Shown in pieces: positions 34,797-43,892 of a DNA stretch of 64,000 bases (position 1 is the stretch's first letter; each line of letters opens with the position of its first letter). The DNA is taken from NCBI GenBank assembly GCA_008501735.1, contig QQUF01000029.1, forward strand, positions 19,678-83,677, in the 5' to 3' direction. Made by a program: the position numbers and the translations under genes. The notes under the pieces are model-generated. The model saw nothing but the letters and a program-made list of their open reading frames with translations. It had not been told where the DNA came from and ran no database searches. This stretch comes from Calditrichota bacterium (lineage in GTDB: Bacteria > CLD3).

Positions 34797-35465
34797 GTGA
34801 AATCATTAATTCTAATTTTATTCTTTTCGAGCCTTACTTTTGCTACAACTCCAAAAGAAGTTTTAAAAGAATTACAAAAAGGTGATTTTCAAAAAGCTGA
34901 ACAACTTTATTCACAATTATCTACTTCTCAAAAATCAACCGAACTTGGAACTTGGGCAAATTATCTTTTTGAAACTAACGGTCAAAAAGCTGAACAAACA
35001 CTTCAAGAATTTGTCAAAAAATTTCCAACTTCAAAAAAAATACAAAAAGCTCGTTTCGAGTTAATTAGCGTTTATTTCCTTAAAGAAGATACAAAACGTT
35101 TCCAAAAAGAAACTGACACTTTTTTGCGAAAGTATCCTAATTCAAAGTACCGGAAAAGACTAAAAAGACTTCAAAGGAATATTTTTACACCAACTCAAAT
35201 TAAAAGAAGTAAGGAAAAGCCAACTAAGTTCTTTGTCCAAGTCGGAGCTTTCAGCAACCCTACAAACGCTCAGCTCCTTAAAGAAAAATTGGAAAAAAGA
35301 AATTACGGCGTAATTCTCAATCAGAAAGTTAGAAATGACCAAACCTTGCATTTGGTTTGGGTAAAAACTGAGGCAAACAAAAGTGAAGAAGCAACACAAA
35401 CAGGTGAAGAATTACAAAATAGATTTACTGAAATTGGTTCTTTCTCGGTCATTCCTGCCAATTAA
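34797..35465 (+). CDS. SPOR-domain periplasmic protein
   Basis: I place the start at GTG 34797, giving a clean signal peptide (VKSLILILFFSSLTFA); a start 57 bases upstream would add a non-signal tail inside the previous gene. The 222-residue protein has a TPR-like helical middle (KEVLKELQKGDFQKAEQLY, KKFPTSKKIQKARFELISVYFL) and a C-terminal SPOR domain (KFFVQVGAFSNPTNAQLLKEKL, about residues 145-220). SPOR domains bind glycan strands lacking stem peptides, at division sites. It likely localises to the septum. Confidence 0.82.
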   Translation: MKSLILILFFSSLTFATTPKEVLKELQKGDFQKAEQLYSQLSTSQKSTELGTWANYLFETNGQKAEQTLQEFVKKFPTSKKIQKARFELISVYFLKEDTKRFQKETDTFLRKYPNSKYRKRLKRLQRNIFTPTQIKRSKEKPTKFFVQVGAFSNPTNAQLLKEKLEKRNYGVILNQKVRNDQTLHLVWVKTEANKSEEATQTGEELQNRFTEIGSFSVIPAN

Positions 35466-36027
35466 TTTTCTAATTTTTTCATTACTTTCCTGCTCAAACC
35501 CTTTCGACACACGAAACGCTGAAACTCCTCTCAGCGGCACAAATAATTTCAGAAATCTCTCCGAACAAGAAGACATTCTTCACAATCTCATAAATTCTTT
35601 TAAGGAAAAAAAATCCAAATTTTATACAGAAGTTTTCGACTCCTCCTTAGTTTTTAGACCCTCCGAAACAGCAAACACTCCTTTTTTTGAAAACTGGACT
35701 TTAACAGAAGAAGACAATTTTGTTAACAGATTTTTTTCAGACGGAGAAACTCTAAATTCAACATTAAACCTTGACACATTAAATGTTGAATACCAAAATT
35801 TCTCCACCGAAACGGCACAAATTAAGTTTGAATACGAAATTAACTTTGAACATTTTTATGGCTCGCAAGATTCAATTAACACTTTTAAAGGTTATTCAGA
35901 ATTCTCGATTAAAAGAAAAAATGATGTTTGGAAAGTTGTAGATTGGCTTGACAGACCAACTTTATCAGCAAAGGAAACTTGGACAAACCTAAAATTTATC
36001 GTTTTAAACAACGAAGCTGACAGATGA
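35434..36027 (+). CDS. Lipoprotein with NTF2/SnoaL-like fold, first of a tandem pair
   Basis: The start is uncertain: TTG 35434 gives a lipoprotein leader (VLSRSFLPINFLIFSLLSC, lipobox LLSC), while an ATG at 35383 adds 17 residues. The mature protein shows the same layout as the next gene: SNPF after the Cys, a helix (HNLINSFKEKKSKFYTEVFD), a W-x-x-E strand region and a final KNDVWKVVDWLDR. The repeated WKVVDWLD ending and helix-strand order fit a small NTF2-like cone fold. No function is known. The stop overlaps the next start (ATGA). Confidence 0.68.
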   Translation: MVLSRSFLPINFLIFSLLSCSNPFDTRNAETPLSGTNNFRNLSEQEDILHNLINSFKEKKSKFYTEVFDSSLVFRPSETANTPFFENWTLTEEDNFVNRFFSDGETLNSTLNLDTLNVEYQNFSTETAQIKFEYEINFEHFYGSQDSINTFKGYSEFSIKRKNDVWKVVDWLDRPTLSAKETWTNLKFIVLNNEADR

Positions 36028-36536
36028 AAATTATCTTTATTCTTTTACTTTCAATTTCACTTTTTGCTTGCAGTAATCCTTTCGCTCCAGAGGAAGGAAT
36101 CGTAACGAATCAAACTGATAATAGAACAGGACCTTACACTCCAATTAGTGTTTTAAGAGATTTTCAAAGTGCTTACAATAGCAAAGATTCACTTTTTTAC
36201 AGTGAACTTTTGGACGAAGATTTTAAGTTTATTTACAACGACCCTGAAAATCCAGGTACTTTTGCTTGGGGAAGAGAAATTGATTTGAGAACTACAGGAA
36301 GACTTTTTCGTGCTTTCGGAACAATTGATTTGACCTTCAACGACAACTTGACGGTAACTTATTTGGACTCTTCTGAGTTCGGTGAAACTAGTGACTCCAC
36401 AGCTTCTGTTGTTACGAGTTTCAACTTAAAATTGGATTCGGAGCTTCTGCAAGGAACATCGGATTTTACTTTTAGAAAGAAAAATTCTTCTAATGAACGT
36501 TGGAAAATCATCCAATGGATTGACTACTCAAACTAA
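36024..36536 (+). CDS. Lipoprotein with NTF2/SnoaL-like fold, second of a tandem pair
   Basis: The 170-residue product has a lipoprotein signal (IIFILLLSISLFACSNPF). It shares SNPF, LRDFQSAYNSKDSLFYSELL, WGREIDLRTTGRLF and the closing RWKIIQWIDYSN pattern with the preceding lipoprotein, so the two are tandem duplicates that have diverged. A four-base ATGA overlap couples them. Both are outer- or inner-membrane lipoproteins of unknown job. Confidence 0.78.
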   Translation: MKIIFILLLSISLFACSNPFAPEEGIVTNQTDNRTGPYTPISVLRDFQSAYNSKDSLFYSELLDEDFKFIYNDPENPGTFAWGREIDLRTTGRLFRAFGTIDLTFNDNLTVTYLDSSEFGETSDSTASVVTSFNLKLDSELLQGTSDFTFRKKNSSNERWKIIQWIDYSN

Positions 36537-36537
36537 A

Positions 36538-39249
36538 ATGAAAAAGACCTTAATTTTTATACTTTTTCTTACAAACTTAGTTTTTGCAAAAGACCCTTTG
36601 GAAGAAATTTACACTCACATTGACACTGCACTTACGACAATCAAAATGGCTCGTGAAGATTTTAAAATGCTTCACACTTACGTGAAAGAAGATTCTTTCC
36701 GTTTAAATTTAGTGAAAAAACTTTTTGATGAGCCACTTTACACTTTTTCAATTACAGATTCGATTGCCCGAAAAGGTTTCGAACTTGCAGAAAATCAGAC
36801 TGAATTTTTAACTTTTGCTTCTTCACTTCTTGACGTAAAAACTGACAGAATTCCAAAACTTTCGGAAAAACAATTTTTACCAAACAACACCAAACTTCCG
36901 CCACTTTTAAAATCAAGCTTGGAAAAATTTTTACAAGCTGAAAACCTCGTCCAAAAGACAGTTGAAAGTGAACTTTCAGTTTTTTCAGAGGAAGAGAAGG
37001 AATTCATTTTTGAGCAAACTTCCGATTTTCTGACCCAAAGCGATTCCGAAGAAGAAGTTAACCCTTTCACTTCAAGAAAAAATGAGTACGAATCTTACGA
37101 GAGTTCTAAAAAATATTTTGAGTTAGTTCAGAAAATTAATCTCAGTAGAATTTTCGAGGTTTGCAAGTTTCAGCAAACAGTTTTTGAGAAATTGGTCAAG
37201 GATTTCAAAAAGACAAGATTCTTTCCAAAAGAAGTTCTTAAAATCGAAACTAAGTTTGGGAAGATTGCTTTTGGGACACGGGAAAATGATTTTTTTGAAG
37301 GAAATTATTTTTTGATTTTAGACTGCGGCGGCTCTGACACTTACAGACTTTCGGAGAAAACAGACAAATTTCAAAACACAAAAATCTTCGATGCAAACGG
37401 CAATGATTTTTACGAAAGCCAAAGTTACGGACTCGGAAGCGGTTTCTTCGGCTTGGGAATTTTAATTGACGAAAAAGGAGATGACACTTACAAAAGCCTT
37501 TCTTTTTCACAAGGCTCTGGAATCTTCGGAATTGGAATTCTTACCGACAAAAGCGGAAACGACGTTTTTACAGGAGACACTTGCGTTCAAGGAGCAGGGT
37601 TTTTCGGAATCGGTTTACTTTGGGATTTTGACGGAACTGACACTTATAAATCAGAAATTTTTTCACAGGCTTTCGGCGGAGTAAAAGGTTTCGGCGGACT
37701 TTTCGACAAAAAAGGAAACGACTTTTACCTTCCGGGTGGAAAATACGTTGACGTTTTGCGTTACGAAGCTCGTTTTGAATTTCTAGGACAAGGTTTTGGT
37801 TTTGGAATTCGTCCTTTAGCTTCCGGTGGAATTGGAATTCTCGCCGACAGTTCAGGAAACGACACTTACCGTTCAGACATTTTCGGACAAGGTTCAGCTT
37901 ACTGGTTTGCACTCGGCGGAATTGTTGACTTTAGCGGAAACGACACTTACTCAAGTCATCAGTACGCACAAGGTTCTGGAGTTCATTTTGCTTTCGGAAA
38001 CTTGCTCGACTACTCGGGAACTGACAACTACGTTTCTTACGGAGTTTCTCAAGGTTGCGGACACGACTTCGCTTTTGGCGGACTTTTGGACTTGAAAGGC
38101 GAGGATTCTTACGTTTGCCACGACCTTTCACAAGGCGGCGGAAATGCCAACGCAATTTCATTTTTTTGTGACACAGAAGGCAAAGACGGTTACTTACAGA
38201 AAAAACGAAACACTCTCGGTTACTCAGACCGAAGACGAGATTTTGGAATGCTCGGACTTTTCTTCGATTTGGGCGGAAAAGACACTTACACGCAACTAAT
38301 CGGAGGCGAAAATTCAACTTGGATTCACTCAACTTACGGCTACGGAGTGGACAAAGAAATTTTGAAGGAGAGTTCTAAAACCGAAAAAGCTGAAAAAGAT
38401 TCTGTAAAATTGGAAACTGAACTTGAAAAACTTTTCGTTCAGGCTTCAACTCCTTTGCACAAATTCCAAAAAGACGTTCAGCCTGCACGCGACAAAATCA
38501 TCGAAATTGGCTTGAAAGCAATGCCTTTTCTCGTGTCAAAATTCGATACTTTCAGTCCTCGTGAAGCTTGGGCTTTGCGACTTGTAATTCCAAAAATTGA
38601 AGGTGCAGAAGAATTTTTACACAAAGTTCTAAAAGAAAACGAAAAGACAAAAATCGGTTTGGCAATTTACATTCTTGGTGAAATTGGAAAAGAAGAATCA
38701 GTTCCTTTCTTGGAAAAAATGGCTTTGAATGAAAATTGGAAAATTCGAGATGTAACTGCAACTTCTTTGGGAAAAATCAAATCTTTAAAAGCTGAAAAGA
38801 CTTTGCAAGAGCTTTGTAAAGATGAAAACTTTTTGGTAAGAAAGTCGGCGAGTTTGGGACTTGGAAGAATCAAGGCTCAAAATTCAACTGAGCTTTTACT
38901 TGAACTTTTGAAAGACGAAAGTCAGGCAGTTCGCCACCAAGCAGAGCGTTCTTTGGCAATGACTTTTGAATTTTCGGAGAATTCTGTTTTAGAAAAGTTG
39001 AAGGCAGAAAATATTTTGGAACAGGAAAGACTTCACTTAATCGGTGTTCTTGAACTTGTTGGAAAAGATTGTTCAAAAGAAGGCAGGAAAATTTTAGAAA
39101 ATTTATTGAAAAGTCAAAGTGAACTTGTGAGAGGTTACTCGGCAAAGGCTTTGTTGAAAATTAAACCTGATTCTAAAAAATTGCGGAAGTTGAAAGAGAA
39201 AGAGGAAAGTGCTTTTGTGATTGGGATTTTGGAAAGTGAAAAGAAGTGA
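36538..39249 (+). CDS. Secreted protein with twelve RTX-like turns and HEAT repeats
   Basis: I start at ATG 36538, giving a signal peptide (KKTLIFILFLTNLVFA) and 903 residues; a longer frame starts inside the previous gene. Residues about 260-585 contain twelve units of roughly 25-30 residues, each with a D-x-x-G-x-D-x-Y/F core (DEKGDDTY, DSSGNDTY, DFSGNDTY and so on) and most with a following QG-x-G and G-x-G-I/G-L strand. The core resembles one half of an RTX calcium-binding nonapeptide (GGxGxDxU). From about 645 to 885 there are five or six HEAT/PBS-lyase-type helical repeats. A beta-solenoid joined to a HEAT array in the envelope would be a binding scaffold, but I know no named family for it. 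Confidence 0.78.
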   Translation: MKKTLIFILFLTNLVFAKDPLEEIYTHIDTALTTIKMAREDFKMLHTYVKEDSFRLNLVKKLFDEPLYTFSITDSIARKGFELAENQTEFLTFASSLLDVKTDRIPKLSEKQFLPNNTKLPPLLKSSLEKFLQAENLVQKTVESELSVFSEEEKEFIFEQTSDFLTQSDSEEEVNPFTSRKNEYESYESSKKYFELVQKINLSRIFEVCKFQQTVFEKLVKDFKKTRFFPKEVLKIETKFGKIAFGTRENDFFEGNYFLILDCGGSDTYRLSEKTDKFQNTKIFDANGNDFYESQSYGLGSGFFGLGILIDEKGDDTYKSLSFSQGSGIFGIGILTDKSGNDVFTGDTCVQGAGFFGIGLLWDFDGTDTYKSEIFSQAFGGVKGFGGLFDKKGNDFYLPGGKYVDVLRYEARFEFLGQGFGFGIRPLASGGIGILADSSGNDTYRSDIFGQGSAYWFALGGIVDFSGNDTYSSHQYAQGSGVHFAFGNLLDYSGTDNYVSYGVSQGCGHDFAFGGLLDLKGEDSYVCHDLSQGGGNANAISFFCDTEGKDGYLQKKRNTLGYSDRRRDFGMLGLFFDLGGKDTYTQLIGGENSTWIHSTYGYGVDKEILKESSKTEKAEKDSVKLETELEKLFVQASTPLHKFQKDVQPARDKIIEIGLKAMPFLVSKFDTFSPREAWALRLVIPKIEGAEEFLHKVLKENEKTKIGLAIYILGEIGKEESVPFLEKMALNENWKIRDVTATSLGKIKSLKAEKTLQELCKDENFLVRKSASLGLGRIKAQNSTELLLELLKDESQAVRHQAERSLAMTFEFSENSVLEKLKAENILEQERLHLIGVLELVGKDCSKEGRKILENLLKSQSELVRGYSAKALLKIKPDSKKLRKLKEKEESAFVIGILESEKK

Positions 39250-39276
39250 GAGCCTGACTGGGAGTCAGACACTCAC
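39246..39276. terminator. Two-tier hairpin at the end of the RTX/HEAT gene
   Basis: GTGAG/CTCAC encloses CTGACT-GGG-AGTCAG. The outer arm spans the stop codon. No T-run follows, so efficiency as a terminator is doubtful. The neighbouring gene converges. Confidence 0.4.
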
Positions 39277-39310
39277 AAAAATTTGAGAGCGGAATTCACG
39301 CTTAGAAAAA

Positions 39311-40651
39311 TTATTTCAAAAGAGTCATTCGTTTAGTTTGTGTGAATTTTCCGTTTGAAAGCGAGTAGTAGTAAACGCCACTTGAAACAGAATTTCCATT
39401 TTTGTTAGTTCCATTCCAAACAACTGAACCTTGTGGTTGAGTCAAAACAAATTCTTGAACTTCTTCACCCAAAATATTAAAAATAGTCAACTTACTTTTT
39501 GTAAAATTTGCAACTTCGAATTCGTAGCTAATTGTAGTTGTTGGGTTAAAAGGATTTGGGAAATTTTGTTGGAGCTGAAAATCAATTTCTTTTTTAAAGG
39601 AACCTTCATTCTCAGAAATATCATCAACGAGCAAGGATATTAAATCGAAATCTTGTATTGAGTTAGCAAAATTCAATGTGTTCACCAAACTTAGGTTTGA
39701 AGGGTCATAGAAATTAATAGTGTTAAAATCAGAGACTGTCAAATCTTGTTCAATATCTTTAATCGAAAAACCACCTGCAATTGTTGGCAAAGTCTGAGCG
39801 TCTTGTATTACTGAACCGTTTACAGCATCAAAGCTGTAAACTCCAGCATTTGTTGCTGCAAAAGCATCTCCACAAAAACCAATTCCATTATCCATAATTG
39901 CTAAGCTTCCTGGAGAATTTCCGATTAAAAAAGTATCTGTAATAGCGTGAGTTTGCTCATCAAAAGCAATTACCATTCCCGAACTATCACCGAATGCACC
40001 TGAACAAACTGTATAAATTTTTCCATTAAAGTAAGCTAAATCTTGTGGATTATCGTGAACGATTACAGTGTCAGAAACAGTGAAAGTCGTTAAGTCAATT
40101 ATACTTACTGTGTTGTTAGAGCCAAAGCCAGAATTTGCAACAAAAAGTTGGTCTCCTCTGACTAATAAACCTTGTGGATTTGCTCCAACGTCAACAGTGT
40201 CCAACACAACTCCTGTTAACAAAGAAATTTTATAAACTTGATTATCATTTAAAGCACTTAAATAACCTGTATAAGCTCCCCAAACTCCATAATCAACTTC
40301 TAAATCCCAAGGATTTGAACCATTTGGCAAATCAATTGTATCAGGAATTGCTTGAGTTCCGCTTAGAGCAGCATTGCAAAGTTCGAAATTTGGTATTTTG
40401 AGAAGTCTTGCCCCATCTCCATTTGGAAAAGAACCTGAGTTTACAACAAAAGTAAGAGCCTCTACCGAAACAACTTTGTTAGCAACTTCTCCGACTGCCA
40501 TTACATTACTGTAAACAGAGTCATTCATTACAATTGATAAATGCTGATTTGAAAATCCTTCGATAACAACAAGATCTTGAGCTTTGGCTAAGTTACCTAA
40601 AGTCAAAAAAAGTAAAAGTGAGATAAGTGTTTGTTTCATTTTGAAATTCAT
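39311..40651 (-). CDS. T9SS-secreted YVTN-type beta-propeller protein
   Basis: The 446-residue protein has a signal peptide (KQTLISLLLFLTLGNLAKAQ) and a propeller-like body with YVTN-type blades (LFVANSGFGSNNTVSIIDL, VSDTVIVHDNPQDLAYFNGKIY, DTFLIGNSPGSLAIM). The C-terminus is a Por/T9SS sorting domain: QNFPNPFNPTTTISYEF, LTIFNILGEEV, WNGTNKNGN, VSSGVYYYSL and the end MTLLK. It should be exported by the same type IX system as the adhesin-like protein at 6.1 kb. Its substrate or partner is unknown. Confidence 0.85.
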   Translation of the reverse strand: MNFKMKQTLISLLLFLTLGNLAKAQDLVVIEGFSNQHLSIVMNDSVYSNVMAVGEVANKVVSVEALTFVVNSGSFPNGDGARLLKIPNFELCNAALSGTQAIPDTIDLPNGSNPWDLEVDYGVWGAYTGYLSALNDNQVYKISLLTGVVLDTVDVGANPQGLLVRGDQLFVANSGFGSNNTVSIIDLTTFTVSDTVIVHDNPQDLAYFNGKIYTVCSGAFGDSSGMVIAFDEQTHAITDTFLIGNSPGSLAIMDNGIGFCGDAFAATNAGVYSFDAVNGSVIQDAQTLPTIAGGFSIKDIEQDLTVSDFNTINFYDPSNLSLVNTLNFANSIQDFDLISLLVDDISENEGSFKKEIDFQLQQNFPNPFNPTTTISYEFEVANFTKSKLTIFNILGEEVQEFVLTQPQGSVVWNGTNKNGNSVSSGVYYYSLSNGKFTQTKRMTLLK

Positions 40652-40821
40652 TTTTAGACTACCCTAAATATAGTGTGTATTAATTTGCGAGACGCAAGAT
40701 AAGTCAAAAAATTAGTTTTCAAAGGAAAAAAGGTATAAGGATTTTCTTAACTTTTGCTAAGATAAAGTTCTGAAATAACTTAGAGAGGCAAAAAAATAAT
40801 CTTAAAACTCTGTAGTTTTTT

Positions 40822-41595
40822 CTAATCCGTTAAAGGTTGTGTTTCAATTGCTTCTTCTTTTGGAGAAAGGAAAATTCTAAGTAATTTTTCCCAATTTTCA
40901 TCTGTTTTATAACGAGAAAATTTTAGCTTCTTAGCCACAAAATTTGGATTTTGGTAAAGTTCTGTAAAAATAACTTTTGAGCGATTAATCAGAGTGTCCA
41001 TTCTTTTGATTGCGAATTTTTTGATTGCTGAATTGAATACACTTGCAAGAACACTTACAAAAGAGTTGTAAATTTTTGCGTATGCGTAACACTCAACAAC
41101 AACAAAAGATTTTCCATTTTTTGTTACGTATTCAAAATTTGCCAATAAAATTCCGTCGCCATCAATTGTGATATTTTTGATGATTGGCTTTGAGCTGTTC
41201 ATTTTGCCTGAGAATAACAAACCCATTTTGTAACGGTTGCAGTATTCAAGTTCAAGAGTTCCGCGAATTGTCCTGTGGTCTTCAAGATAAAACTTTCCGT
41301 AATCAGTTGCAGTGATGTCATATCTTGGTTTTAATCTATAAACTCGCCACAAAACAGAAGCTATGTCCAAATTTTCAAGAATCCTGTTTAAGGTCAGTGA
41401 GTCAGTTTGAATTTCAAATTTTGGAAACTCGTAACTAATGTCGGAATTGTTAATGATTTTGAGGTAGTTTTGTTTCGTCGAATCAGGAAGCGAATTAAGA
41501 ATCTCATCTTGTGCAAAAACAGGAGTAGCGAATAATGAGCAGTAAACAATAAGCAGTAAAAAGTAAATTTTACTTTGCAAAATTTTATTAATCAT
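40822..41595 (-). CDS. Secreted protein of unknown function
   Basis: The 257-residue product has a signal peptide (KIYFLLLIVYCSLFATPVFA) and a mixed mature region with FYLEDHRTIRGTLELEYCNR, NITIDGDGILLANFEYV and an Arg/Lys-rich C-terminus. I do not recognise a family. It follows the D15-like gene by 18 bases, across three ATTAATG tandem units that surround its start, and probably shares its transcript. Confidence 0.7.
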   Translation of the reverse strand: MINKILQSKIYFLLLIVYCSLFATPVFAQDEILNSLPDSTKQNYLKIINNSDISYEFPKFEIQTDSLTLNRILENLDIASVLWRVYRLKPRYDITATDYGKFYLEDHRTIRGTLELEYCNRYKMGLLFSGKMNSSKPIIKNITIDGDGILLANFEYVTKNGKSFVVVECYAYAKIYNSFVSVLASVFNSAIKKFAIKRMDTLINRSKVIFTELYQNPNFVAKKLKFSRYKTDENWEKLLRIFLSPKEEAIETQPLTD

Positions 41596-41613
41596 TAATC
41601 ATTAATCATTAGT

Positions 41614-42927
41614 TTAAAAGTCCCAAGAATACCTAACGTAAAAAGCCCATTGGTTTTCTTTTTGACTTAGAGTTCGGTTTAATTCTAAACGTAAGTCACC
41701 CGTTTTTTCTGTTAAAGCAACTCCAACGTCGGCTTCTAAGTCAGAGAAGGAAAATCCACCAGCTTTATAAAAATTATCGGATTCATCTTCACTCCAAACC
41801 TGACCAATGTCTAACATTAAAATAAAATTAAGCTGACCAAGCCAACCAATCATTTCTGTTGTTTTGCTGTCTGTCCAAGAATGGAAGAAAAGGTCGTTGT
41901 TCCAAAGGAACATTCGATTTCCACGATACTGTTTGAAATCAGAACCTCTTAAAGTACTAATTCCACCGATTTCAAAACGCTTTTGTTGCAAATCTGTTTC
42001 CGTCAAAGAACCTAAACGAACTCTCGTGTTGTAGCTAATTTTTTTAGTTACAGGTAAGTAAGCCTTTCCTTCGAGTAAGTAAAAACCGAAATCATTAGTT
42101 GACTCTTTACCCATAGTTTTTTCAATTTCTGCATTCAATTCGTAACCAAGTCGGATTTTATTTTTTCTTTCCCAAGTTTTCCAAGTGTAAGCCAAACGCA
42201 AAGAATTGTATTTTCCTCCGTGAGCTTGTGCTGCATCGCTCGGTCTTAAAATTTCATTTGAGATTACACTTTCAGGACCTAAAGAAGGGTTGTAACGGAG
42301 TTTATCCTCGCGAAAAAGTGAGATTCTTGTATTTGTAGTTTCCAAACTTCTATGTTTGTCAAATTTGTACTCAACTTCGAAAACTGTGTTTGCGTCAAAG
42401 CCAAATTTTAAGAAAAGACTTTGACCAATTCTCTTGAAGTAATCTCGGTAATCTCTTGAAAGAATTGCTGTTGACGCTGAGTTTTCGGAAAGTCCAACTC
42501 TCCAGTTGTCTTTTGAATCAGTCATTCGGTAATATCTTGCTCCAACGTAAACAGGAATTGTTTCAAAAAAACCTTTTGAAATTTCTCCACTAAATCTCCA
42601 TTTTTTCTTTTTCGTGTCTTCTATGGCATTAAAAGCATAACCAACGTAAAAATGAATATCAAATTTGTGCTCAGGTTTTAGATTGAAAGTCTTCTTCGCC
42701 CAGTTCCACTGCAACAAATAATCTTTAGGAAATTGATAAGCTACAAAAAAACCGTCAACTCTATTAATTTCTGTTCTTAAAGGAGTTGTTTCAATCAAAC
42801 CATTTACTTGTTCAGAAAAAAGTCCTTCTTTTTTGAGACCTTTTTTTTGTTGAGCAAAAAGTAAATTTGTAGAAATAAGTAAGAAAATTAACGTTTTTAG
42901 AATTGAATATTTTTTAAGGCTTAGCAA
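41614..42927 (-). CDS. Outer-membrane D15/Omp85-type beta-barrel protein
   Basis: The 437-residue protein begins at TTG 42927, overlapping the preceding gene by 14 bases, with a signal peptide ending LLFAQ. It has many barrel strands and a bacterial surface antigen (D15) block: RLGSLTETDLQQKRFEIGG, then STLRGSDFKQYRGNRMFLWNNDLFF, where LRG is the family's conserved strand-13 motif. It ends in an aromatic residue (WDF), as barrels recognised by BamA do. There are no clear POTRA domains, so it is not BamA itself but a shorter member of the superfamily. Confidence 0.78.
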   Translation of the reverse strand: MLSLKKYSILKTLIFLLISTNLLFAQQKKGLKKEGLFSEQVNGLIETTPLRTEINRVDGFFVAYQFPKDYLLQWNWAKKTFNLKPEHKFDIHFYVGYAFNAIEDTKKKKWRFSGEISKGFFETIPVYVGARYYRMTDSKDNWRVGLSENSASTAILSRDYRDYFKRIGQSLFLKFGFDANTVFEVEYKFDKHRSLETTNTRISLFREDKLRYNPSLGPESVISNEILRPSDAAQAHGGKYNSLRLAYTWKTWERKNKIRLGYELNAEIEKTMGKESTNDFGFYLLEGKAYLPVTKKISYNTRVRLGSLTETDLQQKRFEIGGISTLRGSDFKQYRGNRMFLWNNDLFFHSWTDSKTTEMIGWLGQLNFILMLDIGQVWSEDESDNFYKAGGFSFSDLEADVGVALTEKTGDLRLELNRTLSQKENQWAFYVRYSWDF

Positions 42928-43873
42928 CGATTTGTCCTTCTTGAGTGATTTGAATTTTGTCAGTTACGAAACTTGTCTTAAGAGCAATTCCTGTCAAATG
43001 ACAAGCAACGTTGTTTCCTCCTCCTGTAATCGTGTCGTTTCCAATAGCAAAGTGAAATGTTCCCATTGCTTTTTCATCTTCAATTACGTTTCCTGAAAAA
43101 CTTGCTTTGTAATTAGTCCCAAGTCCGAATTCTGCTAAATAAGTTGCATTCTTTCCATAAGGTTCAATAGCTTTACGCAAAAGGTCAGCTTCAAAATCAC
43201 CAACTATTTCAGTTGCAAAACCATCTATAAAAGTTATCTCAATTGGATTTTCAATTCTCCCAATTGGATACATCGAGCCATCAACAACAATTTTTCCATT
43301 TACTGTTCCTTTTTTGGGACTAAAATAAACTTCTCCTGCTGGTAAATTACACATTTGCCCAGAATCGCAAACGACTCCAGTGTCTCGAAACACTTTCTGC
43401 CCTTCAACAGAAAACGTTAAATTTGTACCGGAAGCTGAAGTTACCGTTACGGTTTCTGAAATTTCAATTTGCTCGGCAATATAATTTGTAAGTTTTGCAA
43501 TTTCATTGTAATCGGCATTCATTGTTCTTTCAATTACACTTCGTTTGATAGAAGGAAGTGTAGCAATTCTTGCTCCACTTGCACAGGCATCTTTAACTGC
43601 TTTTGTGTGAGAAATTGAAAAGGTTGTCGGAATAATAATCGCTGGAAACTCTTTCATCAAGTTTGCAATCTTTTCAGGAGGTTCTACTCCGTGCCCAATA
43701 GATTTTGCCATTTGAATTAAAAAAGCATTTTTTGCATACTTGGAGCCAATTTCCCAAAAGACAGAACCTATTTCAAACAGACTTTCATCTATGATAATTA
43801 ATAAATCTTCATCCTTTTTAACACGCAAACAATCTCTGACTGCAACTTCAGCACACTTTTTTAAGAGTCTCAT
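42914..43873 (-). CDS. M29-like aminopeptidase
   Basis: The 319-residue protein matches M29-type (AmpS/PepS-like) and related leucyl aminopeptidases: CNLPAGEVYFSPKK, GKIVVDGSM, ATYLAEFGLGTN, DEKAMGTFHFAIGND and GGNNVACHLTG. The Glu residues in PAGEV and AEFG, His in GTFHFA and Asp at IGND are the likely metal ligands. It is somewhat shorter than classical M29 enzymes. It precedes the outer-membrane barrel gene with an overlap and follows the hypothetical gene by 19 bases. Confidence 0.8.
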   Translation of the reverse strand: MRLLKKCAEVAVRDCLRVKKDEDLLIIIDESLFEIGSVFWEIGSKYAKNAFLIQMAKSIGHGVEPPEKIANLMKEFPAIIIPTTFSISHTKAVKDACASGARIATLPSIKRSVIERTMNADYNEIAKLTNYIAEQIEISETVTVTSASGTNLTFSVEGQKVFRDTGVVCDSGQMCNLPAGEVYFSPKKGTVNGKIVVDGSMYPIGRIENPIEITFIDGFATEIVGDFEADLLRKAIEPYGKNATYLAEFGLGTNYKASFSGNVIEDEKAMGTFHFAIGNDTITGGGNNVACHLTGIALKTSFVTDKIQITQEGQIVAKP

Positions 43874-43892
43874 CTATTTAGATACCAATGAA

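Noticed and set aside
37250..38332. Arg/Phe/Cys-rich frames opposite the RTX-like repeats
   Set aside because: They mirror the repetitive codons of the real gene and contain no domain or ribosome site.
40652..40821. Promoter-like TTGACT and TAATAC on the minus strand and a TTGCG-AGA-CGCAA hairpin upstream of the propeller gene
   Set aside because: The spacing of 19 bases is long and the hairpin is too small, so neither is well supported.
41590..41613. Three ATTAATG tandem units before the secreted protein at 40.8 kb
   Set aside because: A seven-base triplication in AT-rich DNA; noted with the gene but not an element of its own.
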